From Deltaproteobacteria bacterium (GTDB taxonomy: Bacteria > Myxococcota_A > UBA9160): a stretch of 5,713 nt of DNA. Numbering within the stretch: the stretch's first letter is position 1; each line of letters begins with the position of its first letter. Below, one piece after another: positions 1 to 5,713 of the stretch. Under the pieces are notes generated by a model, which was not told the origin of the DNA, did no database searches, and saw only the letters and a program-made list of their open reading frames with translations. The stretch is taken from assembly GCA_003520425.1 (NCBI GenBank), contig DOUU01000377.1, forward strand, positions 1-5,713. Direction: 5' to 3'. A program made the translations under genes and the position numbers.

Positions 1-2
1 TC

Positions 3-119
3 TCGGGCGGCGCCCTGGCCCTCGTCCTTTTCGCCGTGGGGGCCCTGTGCCTTGGCCTTGAGGCCCTGCACTCCAGGGCCCACCCGCACGCGCGAGGTCT
101 TGGCGCCCGCTCCTCCTAA
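3..119 (+). CDS. C-terminal end of a probable membrane protein (5' truncated by window edge)
   Basis: An open frame enters from the left edge and ends at TAA (117-119), giving 38 residues. The first 20 or so are strongly hydrophobic (about SGGALALVLFAVGALCLGL) and resemble the last part of a transmembrane helix. They are followed by a short polar, His/Arg-containing tail. Nearly all third codon positions are G or C, as in the surrounding genes, which supports real coding. The reverse-strand reading of the same bases is also open but gives a Gly/Lys/Gln-rich peptide with no family look. The stop overlaps the stop of the convergent P450. The function cannot be named. In aryl-polyene-type clusters, small integral membrane proteins and membrane acyltransferases are common neighbours, but that is only context. 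Confidence 0.5.
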   Translation, partial: SGGALALVLFAVGALCLGLEALHSRAHPHARGLGARSS

Positions 120-1327
120 AAGAAGACTGGAAGCGCCGCAAGACCCCGCAGCACGAGTCCCGGGCGCCGCGACTCCTCCTGGCTTGCGGCGCGCAAAGAC
201 GGGAAGCGCTCGACCAAACGGGAAAAGGCAACCTGCGCCTCGAGCCGTGCGAGCGGTGCGCCAAGGCAAAAGTGCGGCCCGTGGCCGAAGGCAACGTGAC
301 GGTTCTCGGCCCGGGCCAGATCCAAGCGATCGGCGTCGGGGAACTCGAGGGGATCTCGATTGGCGGCGCCGAGCACGACGTTCACCTCGACCCCCGCAGC
401 CATCCGGCAGCCGCGCAACGTGACATCGCGCCTTGGGATGCGGGAGGTGAGCTGCACCGGGCTGTCAAAGCGCAGGAGTTCCTCGACCGCGCTTTTCACG
501 AGGCCGGGTTCGCGGCGCAGCCGCCCCCACTCCCGGGGGTGACGCAGCAGGGCGAGCAGGCCGTTGCCGATGAGATTGGTCGTGGTCTCGTGACCCGCGC
601 CGAGCAGCAGGATCGCCGTCGCGACGAGCTCGGTCTGCGAGAGGGCGTCGTCGCGCTCATGGGCGGCGATGAGCCCGCTCATGAGATCGCTCCGGGGATC
701 CTTGCGCCGCACCTCGATGAAGTCGCGGAAATAGGCTTCGAGCGCCTGCGCCCCGCGCGCGGCCTGCACCAGGCCGCTCGCCCGCAGCGTTCCATCGATG
801 AACGGCACCATCTCGTCGGACCAGCGCTTGAACTTCTCGCGATCCGCGGCCGGGACGCCAAGGAGTTCGGCGATCACGATCACGGGCAGGGGCGCCGCGA
901 ACTCGCCAATGGCATCCATTCCGCCGGCTTTGGCGGCGCCGTCGAGGAGCTCGTCCACGATCGCCTCGATTCGCGCCCGCAGGCCCTCGACGACGCGCGG
1001 CGTAAAGGCCTTGGAGACCAGTGCACGCAGCCTTGTGTGATCGGGCGGGTCCTTGATCAGCATCATGCCCGAGACGGCGCGCGCCAGCGCGGCGAAGCTC
1101 GGGTCGGGACCGGCCATCGCGTCGGCGACGAGCTGTTCGGGAAACTTCTGTGCGCTGTATGCGGGATCCCGCAGCACCGCGAGGACGTCCTCGTAGCGAG
1201 TGACGAGGAAGAAACGGAAGCCCGGCGTCTCCACGTAGTGGACCGGGTCTTCGCTGCGCAGGCGCGCGTAGCAGGCATAGGGATCGCGCACAAACTCAGG
1301 GGCGAGGGGATCCCACAGCTCGGCCAT
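116..1327 (-). CDS. Cytochrome P450 (soluble bacterial class-I type monooxygenase)
   Basis: A 403-residue haem-thiolate monooxygenase, the normal length for soluble bacterial P450s. All hallmark motifs are intact: a C-helix segment DPPDHTRLR (93-101), the I-helix oxygen-activation motif AGHETT (244-249), the K-helix ExxR (E283, R286), an ANRDP segment (322-326), and the haem loop FGHGPHFCLG (348-357) with Cys355 as axial ligand. No N-terminal membrane anchor is visible. By family precedent it would need a ferredoxin and reductase for electrons; neither is in the window. The ATG at 1327 is preferred because GGAGG lies 5 nt upstream and the protein begins with the typical WDPLAPEFVRDPYACYARLR opening. 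In-frame starts further upstream (1465, 1588) would run into the opposing lyase gene and add low-complexity residues. The substrate is unknown. Its position divergent from the lyase operon suggests, but does not prove, a tailoring role. Confidence 0.95.
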   Translation of the reverse strand: MAELWDPLAPEFVRDPYACYARLRSEDPVHYVETPGFRFFLVTRYEDVLAVLRDPAYSAQKFPEQLVADAMAGPDPSFAALARAVSGMMLIKDPPDHTRLRALVSKAFTPRVVEGLRARIEAIVDELLDGAAKAGGMDAIGEFAAPLPVIVIAELLGVPAADREKFKRWSDEMVPFIDGTLRASGLVQAARGAQALEAYFRDFIEVRRKDPRSDLMSGLIAAHERDDALSQTELVATAILLLGAGHETTTNLIGNGLLALLRHPREWGRLRREPGLVKSAVEELLRFDSPVQLTSRIPRRDVTLRGCRMAAGVEVNVVLGAANRDPLEFPDADRLDLARAENRHVAFGHGPHFCLGAPLARLEAQVAFSRLVERFPSLRAASQEESRRPGLVLRGLAALPVFF

Positions 1328-1332
1328 CGGGT

Positions 1333-1337
1333 CCTCC
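1333..1337 (-). promoter_or_regulatory. Shine-Dalgarno site fixing the P450 start
   Basis: On the minus strand GGAGG lies 5 nt before the ATG at 1327. It decides between this start and the longer in-frame starts at 1465 and 1588. Confidence 0.75.
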
Positions 1338-1376
1338 GACGGGTCGCGCGAAAGGATTGCAAGCCGCGGGCCATCG

Positions 1377-1396
1377 CGCGCGGGCTCACGCGCGGG
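1377..1396. repeat. Short direct repeat CGCGCGGG x2, 4-nt spacer
   Basis: CGCGCGGG occurs at 1377-1384 and again at 1389-1396, separated by CTCA, so the copies are 12 bp apart start to start. It lies midway between the two divergent genes, where a regulator could act. In DNA this GC-rich such a repeat can arise by chance. Confidence 0.35.
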
Positions 1397-1423
1397 AGGG
1401 GGCGGCTTGTGTGCAGGCTCTTT

Positions 1424-1449
1424 GCTGCAGGCGCAGCCGTCGGGCTGCG
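1424..1449 (+). promoter_or_regulatory. Two mutually exclusive hairpins in the lyase leader
   Basis: Three segments compete. GCTGC (1424-1428) pairs with GCAGC (1433-1437) across a 4-nt loop AGGC. CGCAGCC (1432-1438) pairs with GGCTGCG (1443-1449) across a 4-nt loop GTCG, a 7-bp all-GC stem with no mismatch. The middle arm is shared, so only one hairpin can form at a time. The stronger one ends 2 nt before the AAGGTGG ribosome-binding sequence. No run of T follows, so it does not look like an intrinsic terminator. If transcribed, it could tune translation. If the lyase instead begins at TTG 1407, this segment is coding. Confidence 0.4.
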
Positions 1450-1451
1450 AT

Positions 1452-1458
1452 AAGGTGG
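1452..1458 (+). promoter_or_regulatory. Shine-Dalgarno site for the ammonia-lyase ATG
   Basis: AAGGTGG, one mismatch from AAGGAGG, lies 5 nt before ATG 1464. It supports that start over the upstream TTG at 1407. Confidence 0.6.
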
Positions 1459-1463
1459 CGGCC

Positions 1464-3026
1464 ATGACCGCCACCGAACGGGATGCGGACCGCCACCTGC
1501 TCCATGTGGGGCGCTCGCGGCTGCGCATCGAGGACCTCGTGGCGCTGGCCGAGGGCAGGGTCGAGGCCGCCCTCGACCCCGATCCCACCTACCGGGCCGG
1601 CCTTGCGGCCGGGTCCGCGGCGGTGGAGCGCGTACTCGCTTGCGGGCAGGTGATCTACGGTGTCTCGACGGGGGTGGGCGCATCTCTCGAGAACACCATC
1701 CCCGATGAACTCCAGCGGGTGCTTCCCCTCAATCTCCTGCGCTTTCACGGCTGCGGGACCGGCCGCATCCTCGAGGAGACGGAGGCCGCGGCCGTGGTGG
1801 CCGCGCGGCTCGCGTCGCTCGCGCGGGGCTACTCGGGCGTGCGCCCCGTCTTGCTCGAGCGCCTGTGCGAGTTCTTGAACCTGCGTCTTCTGCCGCGCAT
1901 TCCCGCCGAGGGATCGGTCGGCGCGAGCGGGGATCTCACGCCCCTTTCATACCTTGCCGCAGCGCTCGTCGGGGAGCGCGAGGTGACGCTGCGGGGCGCG
2001 GTGCTGGGTGCGGCCGATGCCTTGGCGCAGGTGGGGCTCGCCCCGCTCGCGCTCGCTCCCAAGGAGAGCCTCGCCCTGATGAACGGCACGAGCGTTATGA
2101 CCGCGCTCGGATGCCTTGCTTTCGTGCGGGCGGTGCGCCTTGCGCGTTGGGCTGCGGCGCTCACCGCCGTCGGCTGCGACGTGATGCGCGGCAACCCCGC
2201 TCACTTCGAGGCGCGGATCTTCGATCTGAAGCCCCACCCGGGATCACGGCGCTGTGCGGCGTGGATTCGCGAGGACCTGACCCGCACGGAAGGGGGAAGG
2301 CCTGCGCCTCCCGCGCGCCTCCAAGACCGCTATTCCCTCCGCTGTGCGCCCCACGTGATCGGCGTGCTCCTCGACGCACTCGATTTCTCGCGCAGCATGA
2401 TCGAGATCGAGGTGAACGGGGTGAACGACAATCCCATCATCGATCCCGAGAGCGGCGACGTCTTCCACGGAGGAAACTTCTACGGCGGGCACGTGTGCTT
2501 CGCCCTCGACGGCTTGAAGGCCGCCGTGGCGAGCGTGGCCGACCTCCTGGACCGCCAGCTCGCGCTGCTCTGCGATCCCGCGACCAACGGGGGGCTGCCG
2601 GCCAACCTCGTCGCCGCGTCGGGGCCGGAGCGGGTCGCCCATCACGCCTTCAAGGCCATGCAGATCACGGCTTCGGCGCTCGCGGCCGAGGCGCTGAAAC
2701 TCACCATGCCGGCCAGCGCCTTCAGCCGCAGCACGGAGTCGCACAACCAGGACAAGGTGAGCATGGGGACGATCGCGGCGCGCGATTGCCTGCGCGTGGT
2801 CGAGCTCGCCGAGACCGTGGCGTCCATCGGCACCCTCGCCGCCTGCCAGGGGGTCGATCTGCGCGGCGGCGAGGCCGACGCGCTGCGCAGCCGCGCTCTG
2901 CGCGACGCCGTGCGCAAGGCCGTGCCCCAGGTCCTGCAAGACCGCCGGCAGGACCACGACATTTCGCGCGTGCTCGAGCTGCACGCCGCGGGCGACCTTC
3001 TGGGGCGCGATCTCGACGTGCGATGA
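1464..3026 (+). CDS. MIO-type aromatic amino acid ammonia-lyase (HAL/PAL/TAL family)
   Basis: A 520-residue protein of the family that eliminates ammonia from His, Phe or Tyr using a 4-methylideneimidazole-5-one (MIO) cofactor formed from an internal Ala-Ser-Gly. That triad is Ala154-Ser155-Gly156 within GSVGASGDLTPLSY. Other family signatures are YGVSTGVG (65-72, catalytic Tyr65), LALMNGTS (203-210), QDRYSLRCAP (287-296, Tyr290), NDNPI (321-325) and GGNFYGG (336-342). The substrate-selectivity pair aligns by eye to Phe94-His95 in LLRFHGCGTG; this is neither Ser-His (typical HAL) nor His-Leu or Phe-Leu (typical TAL/PAL). Combined with the thioesterase and exporter neighbours and the absence of other hut genes, an aryl-acrylate-forming role in pigment biosynthesis is more likely than histidine catabolism. 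ATG 1464 is chosen for its AAGGTGG site; TTG 1407, with GGAGGGGG 4 nt upstream, would add 19 residues. The stop overlaps the next gene by 4 bp. Confidence 0.93.
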   Translation: MTATERDADRHLLHVGRSRLRIEDLVALAEGRVEAALDPDPTYRAGLAAGSAAVERVLACGQVIYGVSTGVGASLENTIPDELQRVLPLNLLRFHGCGTGRILEETEAAAVVAARLASLARGYSGVRPVLLERLCEFLNLRLLPRIPAEGSVGASGDLTPLSYLAAALVGEREVTLRGAVLGAADALAQVGLAPLALAPKESLALMNGTSVMTALGCLAFVRAVRLARWAAALTAVGCDVMRGNPAHFEARIFDLKPHPGSRRCAAWIREDLTRTEGGRPAPPARLQDRYSLRCAPHVIGVLLDALDFSRSMIEIEVNGVNDNPIIDPESGDVFHGGNFYGGHVCFALDGLKAAVASVADLLDRQLALLCDPATNGGLPANLVAASGPERVAHHAFKAMQITASALAAEALKLTMPASAFSRSTESHNQDKVSMGTIAARDCLRVVELAETVASIGTLAACQGVDLRGGEADALRSRALRDAVRKAVPQVLQDRRQDHDISRVLELHAAGDLLGRDLDVR

Positions 3027-3442
3027 GCGAGCGTCTGCACGAAACCGAGATCGAGCTTGAGATTCCCTTCCACGATGTGGACGCGCTCGGAGTGGTCTGG
3101 CACGGGCACTACTACAAGTACCTCGAGCTCGCGCGGACGAAGCTCTTGCGCTCGCTCGGCCTGGATGCGGGCGATCTCGTCGGACCGCGCTACCGCTTCC
3201 TCGTGATCGAGAGCCGCTGCCGGTACGCATTTCCTCTGTTCTACGGCGACCGTGTTCGCGTCGGCGCTTGGCTGCGGGACTTTCGCAACCGCATCTTCAT
3301 CGCCTATGAGGTCACGAACCTCTCCCGTAAGCGGCGAGCGGCCCGAGGCCACACCGTGCTGGCCACGCTCGATAGCGAAGGCCGCATGCTCTTGGAGACG
3401 CCGCAGGAGATCGTGAAGCGGATCGGCGGAGGGAAGGGGTGA
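3023..3442 (+). CDS. Hotdog-fold acyl-CoA thioesterase (4HBT/YbgC type)
   Basis: A 139-residue protein of the usual length for 4-hydroxybenzoyl-CoA thioesterase/YbgC-like single hotdog domains, which hydrolyse acyl-CoA or acyl-carrier-protein thioesters in the cytoplasm. The active-site region is FHDVDALGVVWHGHYYKYLE (16-35). Asp20 matches the catalytic Asp of the DxDxxGVVyh motif, and the following HYYKYLELAR is the start of the central helix. PLFYGDRVRV (71-80) is the conserved yGD strand. The ATG shares four bases (ATGA, 3023-3026) with the lyase stop and has no clear Shine-Dalgarno of its own, which indicates translational coupling. In aryl-polyene-type clusters a thioesterase of this kind precedes the LolA-like and MMPL genes, as here. 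It may release or proofread the polyene chain or clear stalled starter thioesters; the sequence does not tell which. Confidence 0.9.
   Translation: MSERLHETEIELEIPFHDVDALGVVWHGHYYKYLELARTKLLRSLGLDAGDLVGPRYRFLVIESRCRYAFPLFYGDRVRVGAWLRDFRNRIFIAYEVTNLSRKRRAARGHTVLATLDSEGRMLLETPQEIVKRIGGGKG
3428..3433 (+). promoter_or_regulatory. Shine-Dalgarno site for the LolA-like gene
   Basis: GGAGGG lies 5 nt before GTG 3439, inside the last codons of the thioesterase gene. It is the strongest site in the operon and supports the GTG start that overlaps the preceding stop. Confidence 0.7.
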
Positions 3443-4098
3443 AGCTCCCTCACGCGCTTCTTCTCGCGGCGGCGGGTGCCGCGTGCCTCGCCGCCTCCGG
3501 AGGTCCGCCAGAGATTCCCCACGGCACGCTCACCCTCGAGACGCTGATGCACCACATGGCCACCACGAGCGGCGTGCGCGCGGAGTTCCACGAGGTGAAA
3601 GAGATCGCACTCCTCGACCAGCCCCTCGAGAGCGACGGCACGCTTTACTTCATCCCCCCCTCGCGCATGGCGCGCATCACGCGCGCGCCGGGCCCCACCA
3701 CCCTTCTCATCGACGGCTCCCGCATGTCCTACCGGGACATGGCCGGTGGCAACAGCGTCGACCTCTCGGCCAACCGCGTGGCACGGACGATCGTCGAGAA
3801 CTTCGTGGTGCTTTTTAATGGCGATCTTCGCGCCCTGCGCGAACGCTACAACGTGGGCTTCGACGCGGACGGCCCGCGCTGGGACATGAAGCTCGTCCCG
3901 AAGGGTCCGCCGGTCTCCCAGCTCATCGCCTCCATCGAGCTGAACGGCGACGGGCCCGCGCTCAAGCAGATGGTGCTGGTGGAGAAGGAAGGCGACCGGA
4001 CGACGACCTTCTTCCACGACGTCGTGACCGACGTGCAGTTCAGCCCCGAGGAGCTCGGCCGCATCTTCCTCGAGAACACGCCCGCCAAGGTCCCGTGA
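3439..4098 (+). CDS. LolA-like outer-membrane lipoprotein/lipid carrier, periplasmic
   Basis: A 219-residue predicted secreted protein. Residues 1-20 form a signal peptide: Lys2, a hydrophobic core HALLLAAAGAACLA, and a probable signal peptidase I site after AAS (20). Cys16 is preceded by GAA, a poor lipobox, so a soluble periplasmic protein is favoured. The mature part shows the LolA-like strand pattern: VRAEFHEVKEIALLDQPLES (46-65), then GTLYFIPPSRMARIT (67-81) and TTLLIDGSRMSYRD (87-100). LolA folds are half-open beta-barrels that carry acyl chains across the periplasm. Sitting directly before an MMPL exporter, this copy is better explained as a dedicated carrier for the cluster's lipid product than as housekeeping LolA. 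The GTG start overlaps the thioesterase stop (GTGA, 3439-3442). Confidence 0.85.
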   Translation: MKLPHALLLAAAGAACLAASGGPPEIPHGTLTLETLMHHMATTSGVRAEFHEVKEIALLDQPLESDGTLYFIPPSRMARITRAPGPTTLLIDGSRMSYRDMAGGNSVDLSANRVARTIVENFVVLFNGDLRALRERYNVGFDADGPRWDMKLVPKGPPVSQLIASIELNGDGPALKQMVLVEKEGDRTTTFFHDVVTDVQFSPEELGRIFLENTPAKVP

Positions 4099-5713
4099 AC
4101 CCGCGCCACTCCCTCTTCATCCTTGCGCTGGTCCTCGTGGGCATGACGATCATCGCCGTCACGCGGCTCACGTTCGGCACGAACATCACGAACCTCATGC
4201 CGGCCGGCACCGAGGGGACGCTCGCCGACATCTCGCGCCGCCTCACGGAGACGGAGCTCTCGCGGACGATGGTGCTGTGCATCGGGGCGCCGGACTCCCA
4301 CACGGCGGCGGAGGCGGCCCACGAGTTCGCCGACGCGCTGCGGACGATGGCGGGCGTCGCCTGGGTGCGGGCCGGCATCGATCCCGACGAGATGAGAGCG
4401 GTCTACGAGATCTACTTCCCGCGGCGGTTCTACTTTCTCTCCGACGATCCTGCACGCATCCCGGAGCTCACGAGCGAAGCGGCGCTCCGCGCCCAGGCCG
4501 CGCGTACCAAGGCGGAGCTCGCGCTGCCCACGGCCCCCCTTCTCAAGCGCCTGATCGCCCCGGATCCGCTCGGGAGCTTCCGGAGGATCCTCGAGCGCTT
4601 CCAGGGCGAGCAGCCGCCGCTTGACATGCGCGACGGCCAGTTCTTGACGCGCGACGGCCGCTTCGCGGTGCTCTTCCTCGGAACGAAGCCCTCGGCCTTC
4701 GATGGCAAGGCCCAGCAGCGCCTTCTCGCGGAGCTTGAGGCGCGCTTCGGCGAGATCGCCGCGAAGCACGCCGGGGCCCTCACGCTCGAGAAAAGTGGAG
4801 CCAACCTGTTCGCGGTGGCCACCGAGCGCAGCATTCGCGGCGAGGTCGATCTCGCGATGGGGCTCGCGGTGCTGAGCGTGCTCCTTTGGTTCCACGCGTT
4901 CTTTCGTTCGGGCCGCAGCCTCTTGCTGACCGCCGTGCCCATGGTCGCGGGACTGGTCGTGGCGACCGGGCTCGGTGTCCTCGTCTTCGGGCGCCTGGAC
5001 GGCTTGACCCTCGGTTTCGGCGCCGCGCTGATCGGGGTGGTGGTGGACTATCCGACATTTCTTCTCTGCCATCTGTGCTTCTCGCCGCACCGCGCCGATG
5101 CGCGCGGCACGCTCCGGCGCACGAGACCTTCGATCGCACTCGGCGGCGCAACGACCATGGCCAGCTTCGCTGGCCTCGGGCTTACCTCCTTTCCCGGCTT
5201 TCGCCAGATCGCGTTCTTCTCGGTCGTGGGCGTGGGCGTCGCCCTCGTGGTGACTCTCTTCTTGCTGCCGCCCCTCGTCTCACCGGCCGAGCGCGAGCCG
5301 GCGCTCTCCCGCGCGGTCTCCGATGCTCTCGGCCGCGGAGTGCTTTGGCTCATGCCGCGCCGTGGCGTCCTGGCCGCGGCCGCCCTCGGGCTGATCGCCC
5401 TCTCCGTCCCGCTCCTCTCCCGCCTGGTCTGGGTCGATGACATCACCAAGCTCTGGCGCCTCGATCCCGCCCTCCTCGCGGAGGACCAGCGGGTCCGGGA
5501 GCGCGTGTCGCAGTTCGATACCGGTCGCTTCGTGATCACCCTGGCGCGAAGCCGCGAGGCGGCGGTGGCCAAGAACGACGAGGTCCACGACCGCCTCGCC
5601 GCGCTCGTGGCCCAGGGCGAGCTCGGGGGCTTGCGCTCGCTCCATTCCTTTCTCTGGTCGCAGGAGCTCCAGCGTGAAAACCGCGCGACGCTCCTCGCCG
5701 ACTCCGGGCTGCC
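4095..5713 (+). CDS. MMPL-family (RND superfamily) exporter, 3' end beyond the window
   Basis: The frame opens at GTG 4095, overlapping the LolA-like stop (GTGA, 4095-4098), and stays open to the right edge, giving 539 complete codons of a family usually nearly 800 residues long. The visible order fits half an RND-type protein plus the start of its second half: TM1 (about 6-25), a large periplasmic domain (about 26-250), then a helix bundle at about 252-270, 275-298, 303-327, 345-365 and 371-392. A further helix follows (about 423-443), with the beginning of the second periplasmic domain. GVVVDYPTFLL (314-324) is the TM4 signature with Asp318, the probable proton-relay residue. FYFLSDDPA (112-120) and LRSLHSFLWSQELQ (513-526) resemble predicted exporters (COG4258-like) of aryl-polyene clusters. 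It likely extracts the lipid product from the inner membrane for the LolA-like carrier. Only a weak AAGG precedes the start, so coupling is likely. Confidence 0.9.
   Translation, partial: MNPRHSLFILALVLVGMTIIAVTRLTFGTNITNLMPAGTEGTLADISRRLTETELSRTMVLCIGAPDSHTAAEAAHEFADALRTMAGVAWVRAGIDPDEMRAVYEIYFPRRFYFLSDDPARIPELTSEAALRAQAARTKAELALPTAPLLKRLIAPDPLGSFRRILERFQGEQPPLDMRDGQFLTRDGRFAVLFLGTKPSAFDGKAQQRLLAELEARFGEIAAKHAGALTLEKSGANLFAVATERSIRGEVDLAMGLAVLSVLLWFHAFFRSGRSLLLTAVPMVAGLVVATGLGVLVFGRLDGLTLGFGAALIGVVVDYPTFLLCHLCFSPHRADARGTLRRTRPSIALGGATTMASFAGLGLTSFPGFRQIAFFSVVGVGVALVVTLFLLPPLVSPAEREPALSRAVSDALGRGVLWLMPRRGVLAAAALGLIALSVPLLSRLVWVDDITKLWRLDPALLAEDQRVRERVSQFDTGRFVITLARSREAAVAKNDEVHDRLAALVAQGELGGLRSLHSFLWSQELQRENRATLLADSGL

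Larger units (their letters stand above)
1328..1463. promoter_or_regulatory. Divergent intergenic region between P450 and the lyase operon
   Basis: These 136 bp separate the divergent start codons of the P450 and the ammonia-lyase, so promoters for both directions are expected here unless the P450 is read from further inside the lyase gene. I could not identify a convincing sigma-70 -35/-10 pair on either strand. GATAAG (1449-1454, +) resembles a -10 box but has no well-spaced -35 and overlaps the lyase ribosome-binding site. The region contains a short direct repeat (1377-1396) and two alternative hairpins (1424-1449). A shared regulator of both transcription units is an inference from the arrangement. 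Confidence 0.55.

Noticed and set aside
1432..1449. Intrinsic terminator
   Set aside because: The stem is perfect but no T-run follows, and it sits just before a ribosome-binding site rather than after a gene.
272..1453. 393-residue rightward open frame antisense to the P450
   Set aside because: It lies opposite a P450 with every motif intact, its translation has no recognisable family, and long antisense frames are expected in DNA this GC-rich.
1328..1588. Longer P450 starts at 1465 or 1588
   Set aside because: The extra residues are Ser/Arg/Pro-rich and overlap the lyase coding region, while ATG 1327 has GGAGG 5 nt upstream and the expected N-terminal sequence.
1865..3022. N-terminal extension of the thioesterase frame through the lyase gene
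   Set aside because: The frame is open upstream but translates to Arg/Gly/Ala-rich noise. Homology to the hotdog family begins only after ATG 3023.
1464..3026. Histidine utilisation (hutH) locus
   Set aside because: No urocanase, imidazolonepropionase or hut regulator is adjacent, the neighbours are of the aryl-polyene type, and the selectivity pair does not match Ser-His.
2244..3230. 328-residue leftward open frame spanning the lyase/thioesterase junction
   Set aside because: It is opposite two confidently identified genes and has no family features.
3439..3501. Lipoprotein signal with Cys16 as lipidated residue
   Set aside because: The preceding GAA is a poor lipobox, and an AxS signal peptidase I site a few residues later fits better.
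3846..5090. 414-residue leftward open frame
   Set aside because: It is antisense to the MMPL exporter, its translation is Arg/Glu/His-rich low-complexity, and the exporter frame carries a clear transmembrane pattern and coupling to the gene before it.

Overview
The window is uniformly GC-rich, with a strong G/C preference at third codon positions, and is densely coded with short or overlapping gene junctions. It looks like chromosomal DNA of a high-GC Gram-negative bacterium. A LolA-like periplasmic carrier beside an MMPL/RND-type exporter implies an outer membrane. The sequence does not settle the phylum; a proteobacterium or a myxobacterium-like lineage is a reasonable guess.

Layout. Positions 3-119 (+) hold the last 38 codons of a gene entering from the left, probably a membrane protein. 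Its stop codon overlaps the stop of a convergent gene, a complete bacterial cytochrome P450 (116-1327, -). A 136-bp divergent intergenic region (1328-1463) carries two competing GC hairpins and a short direct repeat. From 1464 a tightly coupled rightward operon runs off the right edge: MIO-type aromatic amino acid ammonia-lyase of the HAL/PAL/TAL family (1464-3026), hotdog-fold acyl-CoA thioesterase (3023-3442), LolA-like periplasmic carrier (3439-4098), and an MMPL-family exporter whose first 539 codons are present (4095-5713). All three operon junctions are 4-bp ATGA or GTGA overlaps.

Interpretation. The order ammonia-lyase, thioesterase, LolA-like protein, MMPL exporter is the accessory and export module known from aryl-polyene, flexirubin and related pigment-type clusters. 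The lyase would supply an aryl acrylic acid such as cinnamate or coumarate. The thioesterase would hydrolyse acyl thioesters. The LolA-like protein and the exporter would move the aryl-polyenyl lipid to the outer membrane. The ketosynthases, acyl carrier proteins, dehydratase and ketoreductase expected of such a cluster are not in the window and should lie in the flanks. The least expected element is the P450, transcribed divergently from the operon, which could be a tailoring oxidase or an unrelated insertion. No RNA gene, CRISPR array, insertion sequence, attachment site or convincing intrinsic terminator was seen.
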